Shown here piece after piece: positions 1 to 9,508 of a DNA stretch of 41,638 nucleotides; position 1 is the first letter of the stretch, and every line of letters starts with the position of its first letter. The DNA lies in NCBI GenBank assembly GCA_002342225.1, contig DDPO01000010.1, positions 5,484 through 47,121 of the forward strand, in the 5' to 3' direction. A program made the position numbers and the translations under genes. The stretch comes from Bdellovibrionaceae bacterium UBA2466 (lineage in GTDB: Bacteria; Bdellovibrionota; FAC87; UBA2466). The notes under the pieces are model-generated. The model was not told the origin of the DNA and did not search any database. It worked only from the letters and a program-made list of their open reading frames with translations.

Positions 1-486
1 AACTCTTCATTTTCCTATCAAATTTTGAAAGATGAAGAACATGCTTGCCTTCAGGCCGAATGCGTTACAGTGAAGAACAATCTTAAAACGCCCACTAGAA
101 TTACTTGGGAATTTTTAAATTCGACTCAATTACAAGAAATGAGAAAAATAACCCAGTCCTATTCCAAACTGGGCAAAGCTCCTTATGAAATTTCAACGGA
201 AAAGGGGACTCAGAAATTTTCCACAATAGAAGCTTTGAAGAAGTACGTGATCGAAGTTGGGCAAACAGGGCTAATGATTCAGAGATATAAAGGCTTGGGA
301 GAAATGAATCCGGAGCAGCTATGGGAAACAACAATGGATCCTCAAGTAAGGTCTTTGCTTCAAGTGACAGTTGAAGATGCTGTCGAAGCCGACAATATTT
401 TTACTGTTCTCATGGGAGATCAAGTTAAGCCGAGAAGAGATTTTATTGAAGCCAATGCTTTAAAAGTAAGAAGTTTGGACATCTAA
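1..486 (+). CDS. gyrB: DNA gyrase subunit B, C-terminal part (5' end outside window)
   Basis: This is the 3' end of the ATPase subunit of DNA gyrase, which works with GyrA to introduce negative supercoils. The frame is already open at base 1, so the gene starts before the window; a TTG at 25 is internal. The Toprim/C-terminal hallmark [20 protein letters not shown] is visible around 285-345, and the gene ends with the family's closing segment ([17 protein letters not shown], then LDI). GyrB and ParE share these motifs, but the directly following gyrA makes gyrB the better call. Its TAA stop (484-486) is immediately followed by the gyrA ATG, so the two subunits are very likely co-transcribed and translationally coupled. 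Confidence 0.96.
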   Translation, partial: NSSFSYQILKDEEHACLQAECVTVKNNLKTPTRITWEFLNSTQLQEMRKITQSYSKLGKAPYEISTEKGTQKFSTIEALKKYVIEVGQTGLMIQRYKGLGEMNPEQLWETTMDPQVRSLLQVTVEDAVEADNIFTVLMGDQVKPRRDFIEANALKVRSLDI

Positions 487-3003
487 ATGGAAACACAAGA
501 TTTACAGCTAAGTCAGGTAAGCATCGAAGATCAAATGCGGGACGCATATTTAGAGTATGCGATGTCTGTGATCGTCGGAAGAGCTCTTCCCGACGTACGA
601 GATGGAATGAAACCCGTTCACCGTAGAATTTTGTATGCCATGTATGACATGGGAAATACCTATGATAAAGCGTACAAGAAATCTGCCCGTATCGTAGGGG
701 ATGTTATTGGTAAATATCATCCACACGGTGATACTGCGGTTTATGAGACTATGGTTCGCATGGCCCAAGATTTCAGCATGCGATATACGTTGGTTGATGG
801 TCAGGGAAATTTTGGTTCGGTGGATGGTGATGCTGCAGCAGCCATGCGATACACCGAAGTCCGCCTGGCAAAAATCACAAATGAAGTCTTGGCCGATCTT
901 GAAAAAGAAACTGTAAACTTTAATCCAAACTACGACAATTCGCTGCAAGAGCCAGCTGTTTTACCAACAAAAATTCCGAACCTTCTAGTGAATGGCTCTT
1001 CAGGAATTGCAGTGGGAATGGCGACTAATATTCCACCTCATAATTTGGGTGAAATCGTGGATGGAATTAAAGCTGTTGTCGCAAATCCTGGAATAAGCAT
1101 TTCCGAACTTATGCAAATAATTCCAGGTCCAGATTTTCCTACCGCAGGGTTTATCTACGGGAGAAATGGGCTTAAAGAGGCTTATCATACCGGTAAGGGA
1201 ATTATTCACTTAAGAGCGAAAGCGGAAGTTGAAGACATCAAAAATGACAAACAGAGAATTGTTGTCACAGAGATTCCTTATCAAGTTAACAAAGCGAAGC
1301 TCATAGAAAATATAGCCGAACTTATTCGAGATAAAAAAGTTGAGGGTATATCTGATATTCGCGATGAATCGGATCGAACAGGAATGCGAATTGTTTTCGA
1401 CTTAAAAAAAGGCGAAGACAGCAGAGTTATTCTCAATCAGCTCTATAAAAACACACAAATGCAAGTCTCTTTTGGGATAAGCATGCTGGCGCTAGACCAT
1501 CAACAGCCTAAACTTCTAAACCTTAAAGAATGTTTAGTTGCTTTCTTACAGCATCGAAAAGAAGTCGTTACTAAACGAACAGTCTTTGATCTGAGAAAAG
1601 CAGAAGAGAAAGCCCACATATTAGAAGCGCTTAAAAAAGCGGTCGAAAATCTTGATGAAGTTGTATCGCTCATACGAAAAGCCAGCAACCCAGCGGATGC
1701 CCAAGAAAAACTGATTGCTAAGTTTAGCTTCACTGAAATTCAAGCGAAGGCCATCTTAGAGATGCGCTTACAACGATTGACCGGGCTTGAGCGAGAAAAG
1801 ATTGTTGCTGATTACAATGAGACAATGGCTCTTATCGCGGATTTGAGGGCTATTTTGTCTGATGAAAAACGAGTTCTGGCGATTATCGAAAAAGAACTTG
1901 ATGAAGTAAAAAAAGGATTTGGAGATCCTAGAAGAACAGAGTTCATTGAAGAACAAGAAGAGATGACCGACGAGGACTACATTGTCGAAGAGGAGATGGT
2001 AGTCACTGTTACTTATTCTGGATATATCAAGCGGCTTCCCGTTGATGCTTATCGTTCTCAACGCAGGGGTGGAAAGGGTGTTATTGGGGCCTCAACGAAA
2101 TCCGAAGATTTCATTCAGGATATCTTTGTGGCTAGCACGCATGAGAACATTTTGTGTTTTACAGACCAAGGACGAGTTTATTGGTTGAAGGTCCACAAAA
2201 TACCCGAGGCTGGCAGAGCAGCTAAGGGAAAACCCATAGTGAACCTGCTGAACTTAACTACAAACGAAAGAGTCCAGGCAGTTTTGCCTGTGAAAGAGTT
2301 TAAAGAGACCGAGTTTGTAACTATGGTTACCCGACAGGGCACTATTAAGAAAACAACCCTTGGTGCTTTTGCGAGACCGATGAAAAAAGGTATCATTGCC
2401 ATCACTACCGATGATGGCGACAGTTTAGTAGATGCCAAAGTTACCAATGGGCAGAATCATATTATTTTAGTGAGCAAATTTGGACAGAGTATCCGTTTCG
2501 AGGAACAAGATGTAAGGCCAATGGGCCGAACAGCTCGAGGCGTATCCGGCATGCGGCTCGACGAAGGAGACATTGTGATTGGGATGGCTGTCGCAATGCC
2601 TGAGGATAAAACTTCACAAGTTTTGACAGTGACTCAAAAAGGCTACGGAAAACGAACATTGTTGGATGAATACAGAGTTCAAGGACGCGGAGGCTCTGGA
2701 ATCATTACAATGAAAATCACAGATAAAAATGGTCCGGTCGTAGCAGTTCGACAGGTAAAAGATGAGGACGACCTCATTATTGCTTCCGATAGAGGAAAAG
2801 TAATCCGAACCAGAGTTTCTGAAATTTCTGAGGTTGGAAGGGTTGCTCAGGGTGTCCGCCTTATTTCGATGGATGATGGAGAGACTGTTGGCGCGGTTGC
2901 TAAAATTGTTGAAAAAGATGACGATCATGAGGTTAAACCCCCGGCAACTCAAGTTGTTCAGACGACGCAGACACCTGATGAAGGCAATAATGATTCGAAC
3001 TAA
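487..3003 (+). CDS. gyrA: DNA gyrase subunit A
   Basis: Catalytic breakage-reunion subunit of DNA gyrase, 838 residues, close to the usual length. The N-terminal winged-helix region carries [20 protein letters not shown]. The catalytic tyrosine is Tyr122 in [11 protein letters not shown]. The GyrA box QRRGGKG lies near residue 525 and separates GyrA from ParC; beta-pinwheel repeats follow to about residue 810, then an acidic tail. In the quinolone-resistance-determining region the residues equivalent to E. coli Ser83 and Asp87 are Thr83 and Glu87. The ATG directly follows the gyrB stop. The 3' end overlaps the likely true start (2990) of the downstream lipoprotein gene. Confidence 0.98.
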   Translation: METQDLQLSQVSIEDQMRDAYLEYAMSVIVGRALPDVRDGMKPVHRRILYAMYDMGNTYDKAYKKSARIVGDVIGKYHPHGDTAVYETMVRMAQDFSMRYTLVDGQGNFGSVDGDAAAAMRYTEVRLAKITNEVLADLEKETVNFNPNYDNSLQEPAVLPTKIPNLLVNGSSGIAVGMATNIPPHNLGEIVDGIKAVVANPGISISELMQIIPGPDFPTAGFIYGRNGLKEAYHTGKGIIHLRAKAEVEDIKNDKQRIVVTEIPYQVNKAKLIENIAELIRDKKVEGISDIRDESDRTGMRIVFDLKKGEDSRVILNQLYKNTQMQVSFGISMLALDHQQPKLLNLKECLVAFLQHRKEVVTKRTVFDLRKAEEKAHILEALKKAVENLDEVVSLIRKASNPADAQEKLIAKFSFTEIQAKAILEMRLQRLTGLEREKIVADYNETMALIADLRAILSDEKRVLAIIEKELDEVKKGFGDPRRTEFIEEQEEMTDEDYIVEEEMVVTVTYSGYIKRLPVDAYRSQRRGGKGVIGASTKSEDFIQDIFVASTHENILCFTDQGRVYWLKVHKIPEAGRAAKGKPIVNLLNLTTNERVQAVLPVKEFKETEFVTMVTRQGTIKKTTLGAFARPMKKGIIAITTDDGDSLVDAKVTNGQNHIILVSKFGQSIRFEEQDVRPMGRTARGVSGMRLDEGDIVIGMAVAMPEDKTSQVLTVTQKGYGKRTLLDEYRVQGRGGSGIITMKITDKNGPVVAVRQVKDEDDLIIASDRGKVIRTRVSEISEVGRVAQGVRLISMDDGETVGAVAKIVEKDDDHEVKPPATQVVQTTQTPDEGNNDSN

Positions 3004-3042
3004 GGTTTTTTTTTAACCTTACTGTTGTTCCTTTTCGGGTGT
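2990..3042 (+). other. Split lipoprotein signal peptide across a nine-T run
   Basis: From ATG 2990 the codons give M-I-R-T-K-V-F-F and then hit TAA at 3014-3016. One frame over, the same DNA continues as FLTLLLFLFGC followed by the TPR protein. The two halves together form a textbook lipoprotein signal: charged start, hydrophobic core, lipobox LFGC with Cys at 3040-3042. The junction is the T run 3006-3014. Either the run is one T short in this sequence, or slippage in the run is needed for expression, or the gene is truly broken. Confidence 0.7.
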
Positions 3043-3780
3043 GCCGAGAAAAAACAATCTAAGCTATTAGAGGCAGCAGACGGTAAACTTTCTGAGTCAA
3101 AATATTCAGAAGCCACAGAACTCCTGCGCAAAGTAGTTTCTATAAACCCCGAAAACAAGTTAGCAATCAAAGCCATGTATAAGCTCGGGTTTATTCTTGA
3201 GGTTTATGCAAAGGATTTTACTGGCGCTGTTTTCAATTACCAAGAGGCCATACGCCTAAGCCATGACCCGGCATCTATTTATGAAATACAGAAGCGAGTT
3301 GCTAATATTTTTTATGAACAGGCGAAAGATTCAGATAAGGCAATCGAAGCGTACAGAAAATTAATGCTTTTTAATCCCAAGAGTCTTGAGTTAGATCTTT
3401 TTCAGTTTCGAATGGCGGAATCCTTTTTTCGGCAAAACAATTTTGATCAAGCGAGGACGGAATATCAACAACTGGTTGAGAAGTTTCCAAAAAGCCAATA
3501 TGTGGAGAAGAGTCGATTCGAAATAGGTAACACCTATTATATGGAAGGAAAATACGACATAGCTCTAGATGCCTTTAAACAGGTAACTAGATATCATCCT
3601 CAAAGCGAATATGCGGTAGAAGCTGAATTTTTAATGGCCCAGTGTTTAGAACAAACTGACAAGCTAGATACTGCCCTGATGACCTATGACAACATACGTA
3701 ATCGTTACGGAAATCCAAAAGTCTTGGAGTTCCGAATTTCAGAGCTCAAAAAGAGAATTAAAAAAGAGTCGAAACAATGA
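3025..3780 (+). CDS. TPR outer-membrane lipoprotein, BamD/YbgF-like (start region frame-broken)
   Basis: A 251-residue helical-repeat protein with several TPR-like units, for example around residues 20-50, 130-165 (ARTEYQQLVEKFPKSQYVEK) and 170-205. The arrangement resembles BamD (outer-membrane protein insertion) or YbgF/CpoB-type lipoproteins; which one cannot be decided by eye. The uninterrupted frame starts at 3004, just after the gyrA stop, and its first ordinary start is TTG 3025, which leaves only MFLFGC before the lipobox Cys. A much better start, ATG 2990 with AAGG at 2981-2984, encodes MIRTKVFF and joins this frame only if one T is added in the run 3006-3014. The stop overlaps atpZ by four bases (ATGA). 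Confidence 0.75.
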   Translation: MFLFGCAEKKQSKLLEAADGKLSESKYSEATELLRKVVSINPENKLAIKAMYKLGFILEVYAKDFTGAVFNYQEAIRLSHDPASIYEIQKRVANIFYEQAKDSDKAIEAYRKLMLFNPKSLELDLFQFRMAESFFRQNNFDQARTEYQQLVEKFPKSQYVEKSRFEIGNTYYMEGKYDIALDAFKQVTRYHPQSEYAVEAEFLMAQCLEQTDKLDTALMTYDNIRNRYGNPKVLEFRISELKKRIKKESKQ

Positions 3781-3995
3781 AAATTGACGGCAGAAAAATT
3801 CGGGTTGCTCTTTTGATGGGTAATGCAGTCATGACTAAAGCTCTTATGATCGCAGCTGCATGGTATGTTGGAAGCCAGCTCGATAAAAAATACAAAACTG
3901 AGCCTTACATCATGTTCGGAATGGTGGTTTTATCAATGATTTTAGGTGTTTGGTATATTTTAAGGGTGGCTAAAAAACTACATTTAACCGATTGA
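3777..3995 (+). CDS. atpZ: AtpZ/AtpI-family F0F1 ATP synthase accessory protein
   Basis: A 72-residue protein with two predicted membrane helices (about 14-33 and 43-64) separated by a short charged loop (GSQLDKKYKTEPY), the usual plan of the AtpZ/AtpI family. Members sit next to F0 genes and have been linked to c-ring assembly and to Mg2+/Ca2+ transport. The ATG overlaps the TPR lipoprotein stop as ATGA, so translation is probably coupled. The position just upstream of atpB and atpE supports the call; sequence similarity in this small family is low, so it rests on size, topology and context. Confidence 0.75.
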   Translation: MKIDGRKIRVALLMGNAVMTKALMIAAAWYVGSQLDKKYKTEPYIMFGMVVLSMILGVWYILRVAKKLHLTD

Positions 3996-4160
3996 TTTTA
4001 ATTTGGATGAAATTAATAGTGGGTGATCAACCACAAAATTGGAGTTGATAGCAATCGATCAACTAGGCTGATTTAGTAATCATCAAAGAGATTGAATCTT
4101 TATTGAAAGATCAAAGCTTTAGGGGTATGACAAGCTGTTCAAAACTGGAGAAGAACAGTC
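3996..4160 (+). promoter_or_regulatory. Leader of atpB with two hairpins and a sigma70-like promoter
   Basis: No gene is seen in these 165 bases. A 7-bp inverted repeat, AGTTGAT (4043-4049) and ATCAACT (4058-4064), is followed by a 6-bp hairpin ATCTTT-ATTG-AAAGAT (4096-4111). A promoter-like pair lies at TTGAAA (4103-4108) and TATGAC (4126-4131) with a 17-base spacer, which would put transcription start about 23 bases before atpB. The second hairpin overlaps the -35 element. The ribosome site GGAGAAG precedes the atpB ATG. Confidence 0.45.
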
Positions 4161-4889
4161 ATGCAAAGTCATGGTTCTGCACATCATGGGCCCCCCAGCT
4201 GGTTAACAAAGCTGCCGCTATTACCACAAAATAGAGTGTGGGAAAGTGTGAATGGCGCTATCTTAGTCTTTTTATTTATTTTAGTAGTATCTTTGCTTTT
4301 CAATCGGGCTATCAAAGGGAAAATCGAAGAAAATGTCATTCCCAAATCTAAGTTTGGTCTTTTATCATTTGTTGATCTCTTGGTTGAGGGGCTCTACAAG
4401 CTGATTGTTGGGATAGTTGGGCATCACCATGGTGCTGAAGTGTTTCCCTTTATCGCATCTATTTTTATTTATGTGCTTTTAAACAACCTGCTTGGGTTAC
4501 TACCTTTATCAGCATCTCCCAGTTCTTCATTCCCGATCGCCTTTGCTTTGGGGCTTTCGAGTTTTATTTTTTACAACTGGATGGGAATTAAGGCCAATGG
4601 GGTTGCCGGCTATGTGAAACACTTTCTAATGGGTTTGGGGGTTTTCGGGGTCCCAATAGCTCTTTTTGAGTTGGTTTCCCACGTTATTAGGCCCTTTACT
4701 TTGGGACTACGTTTGAGAACGAACATGCACATCGATCACATGTTGGCTGGAGCCTTTGCTGATTTGTGCAAATGGATTGTTCCAGTTCCGTTGTTGCTTT
4801 TTGGCGTTGTGGTCTGTACGATACAGGCCTTTCTTTTTGCGGTTTTGACGGCTGTTTATGTACAAATGGCGACGGAACACGAAGAGTAA
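4161..4889 (+). CDS. atpB: F0F1 ATP synthase subunit a
   Basis: Membrane subunit that forms the ion half-channels against the c-ring; 242 residues with five to six hydrophobic helices. The essential arginine of the family is Arg184 in RPFTLGLRLRTNMHIDH, aligned with E. coli Arg210, and Asn188 matches E. coli Asn214. The usual LRLFGN is LRLRTN here, so a second arginine follows two residues after the essential one. The equivalent of E. coli Glu219 is His193, as in many bacteria. The N terminus is His-rich (SHGSAHHG). It is followed 17 bases later by atpE. The remaining ATP synthase genes (b, delta and F1) are not in the window. Confidence 0.95.
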   Translation: MQSHGSAHHGPPSWLTKLPLLPQNRVWESVNGAILVFLFILVVSLLFNRAIKGKIEENVIPKSKFGLLSFVDLLVEGLYKLIVGIVGHHHGAEVFPFIASIFIYVLLNNLLGLLPLSASPSSSFPIAFALGLSSFIFYNWMGIKANGVAGYVKHFLMGLGVFGVPIALFELVSHVIRPFTLGLRLRTNMHIDHMLAGAFADLCKWIVPVPLLLFGVVVCTIQAFLFAVLTAVYVQMATEHEE

Positions 4890-4906
4890 TTTTTAGGAGG
4901 TAAGGA

Positions 4907-5227
4907 ATGAAGTTAATTAATATGTCTAAGTTGGCGTTAATCGGAATGTTCATCTCCTCAGCAAGTGTATTTGCAGAAGAGGGTGCTCATCATGCTACCA
5001 CAGGTGGCGCAGCTGGTCCTTTAGCAGTTGGTTTGGCAATGGCCTTGGCTGTTATCGCAGCTGCTACTGCTCAAGGTAAAATCGGGACAGCTTTCATGGA
5101 TGGTGTTTCTAGAAATCCTGGAGCACAGAAGTCCATGTTCGTTCCTTTGATTCTTTCTTTAGTGTTCGTTGAAACACTAGTGTTGTTTACCTTCCTAGTT
5201 GCTCAGAGCTTGCTCGGAAAATTCTAA
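4907..5227 (+). CDS. atpE: F0F1 ATP synthase subunit c with an N-terminal presequence
   Basis: Proteolipid that forms the rotating ring; 106 residues, longer than the usual 70-90. Residues 1-23 look like a signal peptide or extra helix (LALIGMFISSASVFA), then a His/Gly-rich stretch and the two classic helices (about 36-66 and 76-103). The polar loop is SRNPGAQ. The ion-binding carboxylate is Glu89 in FVETLVLF. Gln56 sits exactly 33 residues before it, as Gln32 and Glu65 do in the Na+-type c subunit of Ilyobacter; Thr90 follows, but the tyrosine of that signature is Phe94. A strong ribosome site AGGAGG lies six bases before the ATG. An intrinsic terminator follows. Confidence 0.95.
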   Translation: MKLINMSKLALIGMFISSASVFAEEGAHHATTGGAAGPLAVGLAMALAVIAAATAQGKIGTAFMDGVSRNPGAQKSMFVPLILSLVFVETLVLFTFLVAQSLLGKF

Positions 5228-5253
5228 GCTCTTTTTAGGACGAAGAAGTTTTA

Positions 5254-5294
5254 AGCCATCCTCGCAGAGAAGCGAGGGTGGCTTTTTATTTTTT
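5254..5294 (+). terminator. Intrinsic terminator after atpE
   Basis: A 12-bp stem, AGCCATCCTCGC (5254-5265) with GCGAGGGTGGCT (5272-5283), pairs with one G-U wobble around the loop AGAGAA and runs straight into a T-rich tract to 5294. It ends the atpB-atpE transcript. The other side of the stem lacks a good A tract, so it is probably not an efficient terminator for the converging uvrA. Confidence 0.9.
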
Positions 5295-5298
5295 AGAT

Positions 5299-8136
5299 TT
5301 AATTCTTTGAGCGTTCTAATAGAGCTTTTAGATAGTGACCAGTGTAGGAGGTTTTTAGTTTTATAAGACCCTCGGGCTTTCCTTGATACAGCAATTCTCC
5401 ACCAGCTTTTCCACCCTCGGGACCCAATTCAATTAAATGGTCGGCCTGTTTAATAACATCTAGGTTATGTTCTATAACAACCACTGTATTTCCATGATCC
5501 ACTAAGGTCTGAAGGATTTGAAGAAGCTTTCGTACATCCTCGAAGTGAAGCCCTGTGGTTGGTTCGTCGAGTATGTAAATTGTCCGGCCGGTAGCTCTGC
5601 GATTAAGCTCTTTTGCCAACTTAATTCTTTGGGCCTCTCCTCCGCTTAAAGTTACAGCATTCTGTCCTACTTGAAGGTAGCCAAGACCTACGTCGAGAAG
5701 GGTCGTGAGTTTAGTTTTAATCTGAGGAACTCGCTCGAAAAACACAGCCGCCTGTTCCACTGTCATGGCTAGAATGTCAGCAATACTTTTTCCTTTGTAG
5801 TGAACATCGAGAGTTTCTCGGTTGTAACGAGCACCACGGCAGACTTCGCATTGGACATAAACATCTGGTAGGAAGTTCATGGTGATCTTAAGAGTGCCAT
5901 CGCCGGTACAGGACTGACATCTCCCCCCTTCAACATTAAATGAGAATCGACCAGCCGTGTAGCCTCGAACTTTGGCTTCAGGTAATCCGGCAAACAAAGC
6001 CCGTATATCAGTAAAGAGACCTGTATAGGTTGCGGGATTTGAGCGGGGGGTTCTTCCGATCGGGCTTTGATCCACGTAGATAACTTTGTCTAGAAAATCG
6101 ACCCCTTCAATAGAGTCAATTGCAGTTAAAGCCTGAGTTCTGCCCGAGAGTTTGAGCTGTAAACTTGATAGAAGGGTGTCGATGATTAAACTGCTTTTGC
6201 CGGAACCAGAGACGCCTGTAACGCAGGTAAAAGTGCCAAGTGGAATATCTACGTTGATATTTTTTAAATTGTTCAGTCGTGCACCAAATATTTTGAGGTG
6301 TCTTCCGTCGTAAGCTTCTCGGCGAGTGTGAGGAACCTCTATTGTAAGTTTGCCAGAGAGATACTGTCCTGTTAGTCCCCGCTTTTCTTGTTTTAAAAAC
6401 GCTGGCGGCCCACTGAACAGAATCTCCCCGCCATGTTCACCGGCCCCAGGCCCCATATCTACGACAAAATCTGCCCGATGTATTGTTTCCTCATCATGTT
6501 CGACGACCAGAACGGAATTGCCTTGGTCTCGAAGGTTTTCGAGAGTTTTAATAAGCTTGTCATTGTCTCGTTGGTGAAGGCCGATGCTAGGTTCATCTAG
6601 GACGTAGAGAACGCCAACTAAGTTGGAGCCGATTTGTGTTGCTAATCGGATTCGTTGAGATTCTCCGCCTGATAAAGTAGCTGCCGATCGGGATAAAGAT
6701 AGGTAAGAGAGCCCCACGTTCACCAAAAAATTAAGACGCGATATAATTTCTTTCAAGATGGGCTCAGCAATGGCAGTTTGGTGCTTGTGAAATTTTAACT
6801 TTTCAACAAAGTTGAGGGCCTCTGATACAGGCATTTGGGACAGCTCGAAAATATTTTTGTGACCTATATAGATGGATAGGCTTTCTTTTTTTAATCGCGA
6901 CCCTAAACAAGTCGAGCAATCTTTGTAAGTGATATACTGCCCTAACTCCGAGTCTTCAAACGACGACTCGCTTTCGTTGAGCCGCTTTTCTAGATTTGGA
7001 ATAACCCCTTCGAAGGGTTGTTTGAAAGCATGAGTAGTGCCCCAGCCTTTTGCTTTGAACTCAATTTCATCTGTTCCAGTACCGTAGAAAATAATTTGCT
7101 GAGCATCAGCGGGTATTGTTTTAAATGGGTCCTTAAGGCTGAAGGAATATTTTTCCGACAGAGGCTGAAAGATTTTTTCTATCCAAGATCGATTTTTCTG
7201 AGCCCACGGCAAAATGGCCCCTTCCAAAATTGAAACATTTCCATTGGGAACTAATAAAACGGGATCAAACTTGGGAAGAGACCCCATTCCGTTGCAGTCT
7301 TGGCAAGCCCCATGAGGGCTATTGAAGGAGAAGCTTCTGGGCTCGACCTCAGTGACACTTGTTCCACAGTCGGCACAGCCATACTTGGTAGAAAAAAAAC
7401 GGCTACTGTTTTCTTCGTCAAAGTATTTTACTTCAACCAAACCATCAGAGAGTTTGTTGGCAATTTCAAGCGCATCCATGAGGCGGCTCTCGATACCAGT
7501 TTTAAGAACTAATCTGTCGATGTAAATTGATATATCATGCTTAAACGTCTTTTTAAGTTTGATTGGGGCAGAAAGACTCACTTCCTCTCCATCGATGATA
7601 GCTCTAACAAATCCCTGGCTTCGACAGTCTGAAAGCTCTTTTTGGAATTCTCCCTTTTTACCTCTGGCAATGGGTGCCAAAATGGCAAACTTTGTTTCTG
7701 GGTGTCCGCTGGTGATTTGGTCTCTAATTTGATCCAGAGTTTGGTTTTGAATTGGCTTTTTACAAAGATAGCAAAAAGGCTCTCCCGCACGAGCGAATAG
7801 AAGCCTTAGAAAATCGTAAATCTCTGTAATTGTGCCAACCGTTGACCTTGGATTTCTTGAAATGTTTTTTTGTTCAATCGAGATTGAAGGAGAGAGCCCC
7901 TCTATGCTGTCAACCTCGGGCTTTTTCATTTGCTCAAGGAACTGTCGGGCATAAGCAGATAGAGATTCTAAGTATCGGCGCTGACCTTCAGCGTAAATAG
8001 TATCAAACGCGAGCGAAGATTTGCCCGAGCCGCTAAGCCCTGTTATGACGACAAGCTTATTTCTTGGGATGTTTAGCGAAACATTTTTTAAGTTGTGCTC
8101 GCGGGCCCCTTTGATGATGATTTCTTTACTCCCCAT
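5299..8136 (-). CDS. uvrA: Excinuclease ABC subunit A
   Basis: Damage-recognition ATPase of nucleotide excision repair, 945 residues, the normal UvrA length. The first ABC module has Walker [10 protein letters not shown] (about residues 33-41); the second has GVSGSGKSS near residue 641. Two ABC signatures ([12 protein letters not shown] and [12 protein letters not shown]) and two Walker B/D-loop stretches ([26 protein letters not shown]) are present. Zinc-binding pairs are CYLC, CADC...CQDC and CQSC...CEVC. The ATG lies seven bases beyond the stop of the phosphomannomutase gene, so it is the last gene of the minus-strand cluster. Co-transcription with foldase genes is an unusual context for uvrA. 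Confidence 0.98.
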   Translation of the reverse strand: MGSKEIIIKGAREHNLKNVSLNIPRNKLVVITGLSGSGKSSLAFDTIYAEGQRRYLESLSAYARQFLEQMKKPEVDSIEGLSPSISIEQKNISRNPRSTVGTITEIYDFLRLLFARAGEPFCYLCKKPIQNQTLDQIRDQITSGHPETKFAILAPIARGKKGEFQKELSDCRSQGFVRAIIDGEEVSLSAPIKLKKTFKHDISIYIDRLVLKTGIESRLMDALEIANKLSDGLVEVKYFDEENSSRFFSTKYGCADCGTSVTEVEPRSFSFNSPHGACQDCNGMGSLPKFDPVLLVPNGNVSILEGAILPWAQKNRSWIEKIFQPLSEKYSFSLKDPFKTIPADAQQIIFYGTGTDEIEFKAKGWGTTHAFKQPFEGVIPNLEKRLNESESSFEDSELGQYITYKDCSTCLGSRLKKESLSIYIGHKNIFELSQMPVSEALNFVEKLKFHKHQTAIAEPILKEIISRLNFLVNVGLSYLSLSRSAATLSGGESQRIRLATQIGSNLVGVLYVLDEPSIGLHQRDNDKLIKTLENLRDQGNSVLVVEHDEETIHRADFVVDMGPGAGEHGGEILFSGPPAFLKQEKRGLTGQYLSGKLTIEVPHTRREAYDGRHLKIFGARLNNLKNINVDIPLGTFTCVTGVSGSGKSSLIIDTLLSSLQLKLSGRTQALTAIDSIEGVDFLDKVIYVDQSPIGRTPRSNPATYTGLFTDIRALFAGLPEAKVRGYTAGRFSFNVEGGRCQSCTGDGTLKITMNFLPDVYVQCEVCRGARYNRETLDVHYKGKSIADILAMTVEQAAVFFERVPQIKTKLTTLLDVGLGYLQVGQNAVTLSGGEAQRIKLAKELNRRATGRTIYILDEPTTGLHFEDVRKLLQILQTLVDHGNTVVVIEHNLDVIKQADHLIELGPEGGKAGGELLYQGKPEGLIKLKTSYTGHYLKALLERSKN

Positions 8137-8143
8137 ACAACCC

Positions 8144-9508
8144 TTAGGCGAGCTCCTTCAGTAAATCGGAAACAGTGTTTTCCATAAGCGTTTGAATTTC
8201 CTGTAAACGCTTCTCTGAAATAGCTTCAAACCTTAAAACAAGTACTGGCTGAGTGTTCGAGGCTCTTACTAAACCCCAACCATCTCCAAACTCCACTCGG
8301 GCACCATCTATTGAGTTAACTTTTAGTCCTTGATTTTGGAAGCTTTTAAGGGCTCTCCTTACCAGCTCAAACTTGATTTCGTCTGGGCAGTCTCTTCTGA
8401 TTTCTGGGGTCGAAAAAGAGCTGGGCAGATCTGCTATGAGTTCTGCGGTCGTCTTTTTGGACTGAGATAAAATTTCTAGCAGCCTTGCTCCAGCGTATAT
8501 CGCATCATCAAAGCCAAAGTACCGGTCGTTAAAAAATATATGCCCTGACATTTCCCCAGCAAGCAGGGCTTTCTCTTCTTTCATTTTAGCCTTGATTAAG
8601 CTGTGGCCTGTTTTCCATAAAATAGGTCGACCACCGTGCAAGGAGATGTCGTTAAAGAGCCTATGAGAGGCTTTTACTTCTGAGATAATAGTGGCGCCCT
8701 TGTTCTTTTTCAAAATGTCTCTTGAGTAAACTACTAGCAATTCGTCGCCGAAAATAGTTCGACCCGAGGGATCCACGACTCCTATTCTATCTGCATCGCC
8801 ATCGAACCCGATTCCAACAACCCCTCTTTCTTCGCCGAGACGCTTGAATAGTGTTGCAAGATTCTCAGGCACAGTTGGATCTGGGTGGTGGTTGGGAAAC
8901 CTGCCATCGAGTTCTGAAAACAACTCAATTACTTCACATCCGAGCTTTCTGTAGATCTCCGGAGCAATAACTCCACCCATTCCATTCCCGCTGTCGACGA
9001 CGATTTTTAGGGGGATGGGATGTTGTATGTTCTTAAGAACCATTTCTGTGTAGGCAGGTTTGACGTCCTTCTCTGTTAGGTTTCCGGAACCAGATATAAA
9101 ATTTCCAGCCGTCAGAATTTTCCTGATTTCTTGAATCTCATCGCCGTGGATTGTGCTTGGGCCTACGACAACCTTAAATCCATTGTGTTCTGGAGGGTTG
9201 TGACTACCTGTGATCATGACTCCACCATCCACTTTAAATTCGATCACGGAAAAGTAGAGTAAGGGCGTTGGAACCAAGCCAATGTCGATGATATTTAAAC
9301 CAGTGCTCAGAAGCCCCTTAGATAACGCGTTTCGAATTCGGTCGGAGCTCACTCTGCAATCTCTACCAATGGTGATTTTTTGTCCACCTTTGCTTCGGAT
9401 AAAAGAACCGAGGGCCTTCCCTAAGGTTTCTACCAAAGAGTCTGGGAGATCATGGTCAGCGACCCCTCGGATGTCGTACTCTCGAAAAATTTTCTCATTT
9501 AAAAACAT
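8144..9508 (-). CDS. Phosphomannomutase/phosphoglucomutase (alpha-D-phosphohexomutase)
   Basis: Interconverts hexose 1- and 6-phosphates for nucleotide-sugar and polysaccharide synthesis; 454 residues, as expected for the PMM/PGM group. Catalytic phosphoserine is Ser102 in [11 protein letters not shown]. The Mg2+ loop is GFDGDADR (Asp236, 238, 240), the sugar-specificity loop is GEMSGH (318-323), and the phosphate loop RASNTQP is near the C terminus. GEMSGH is typical of enzymes accepting both glucose and mannose phosphates. I chose ATG 9508 over the longer open frame to 9574 because GGAGAAA sits directly before it and because it overlaps the preceding foldase stop as TAATG. Likely partner pathways are LPS or exopolysaccharide synthesis. 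Confidence 0.93.
   Translation of the reverse strand: MFLNEKIFREYDIRGVADHDLPDSLVETLGKALGSFIRSKGGQKITIGRDCRVSSDRIRNALSKGLLSTGLNIIDIGLVPTPLLYFSVIEFKVDGGVMITGSHNPPEHNGFKVVVGPSTIHGDEIQEIRKILTAGNFISGSGNLTEKDVKPAYTEMVLKNIQHPIPLKIVVDSGNGMGGVIAPEIYRKLGCEVIELFSELDGRFPNHHPDPTVPENLATLFKRLGEERGVVGIGFDGDADRIGVVDPSGRTIFGDELLVVYSRDILKKNKGATIISEVKASHRLFNDISLHGGRPILWKTGHSLIKAKMKEEKALLAGEMSGHIFFNDRYFGFDDAIYAGARLLEILSQSKKTTAELIADLPSSFSTPEIRRDCPDEIKFELVRRALKSFQNQGLKVNSIDGARVEFGDGWGLVRASNTQPVLVLRFEAISEKRLQEIQTLMENTVSDLLKELA

Noticed and set aside
550-948. Antisense open frame of 132 codons across gyrA, and similar long frames opposite other genes
   Set aside because: They mirror strongly conserved sense-strand genes, have no ribosome sites or recognisable motifs, and are codon-bias shadows.
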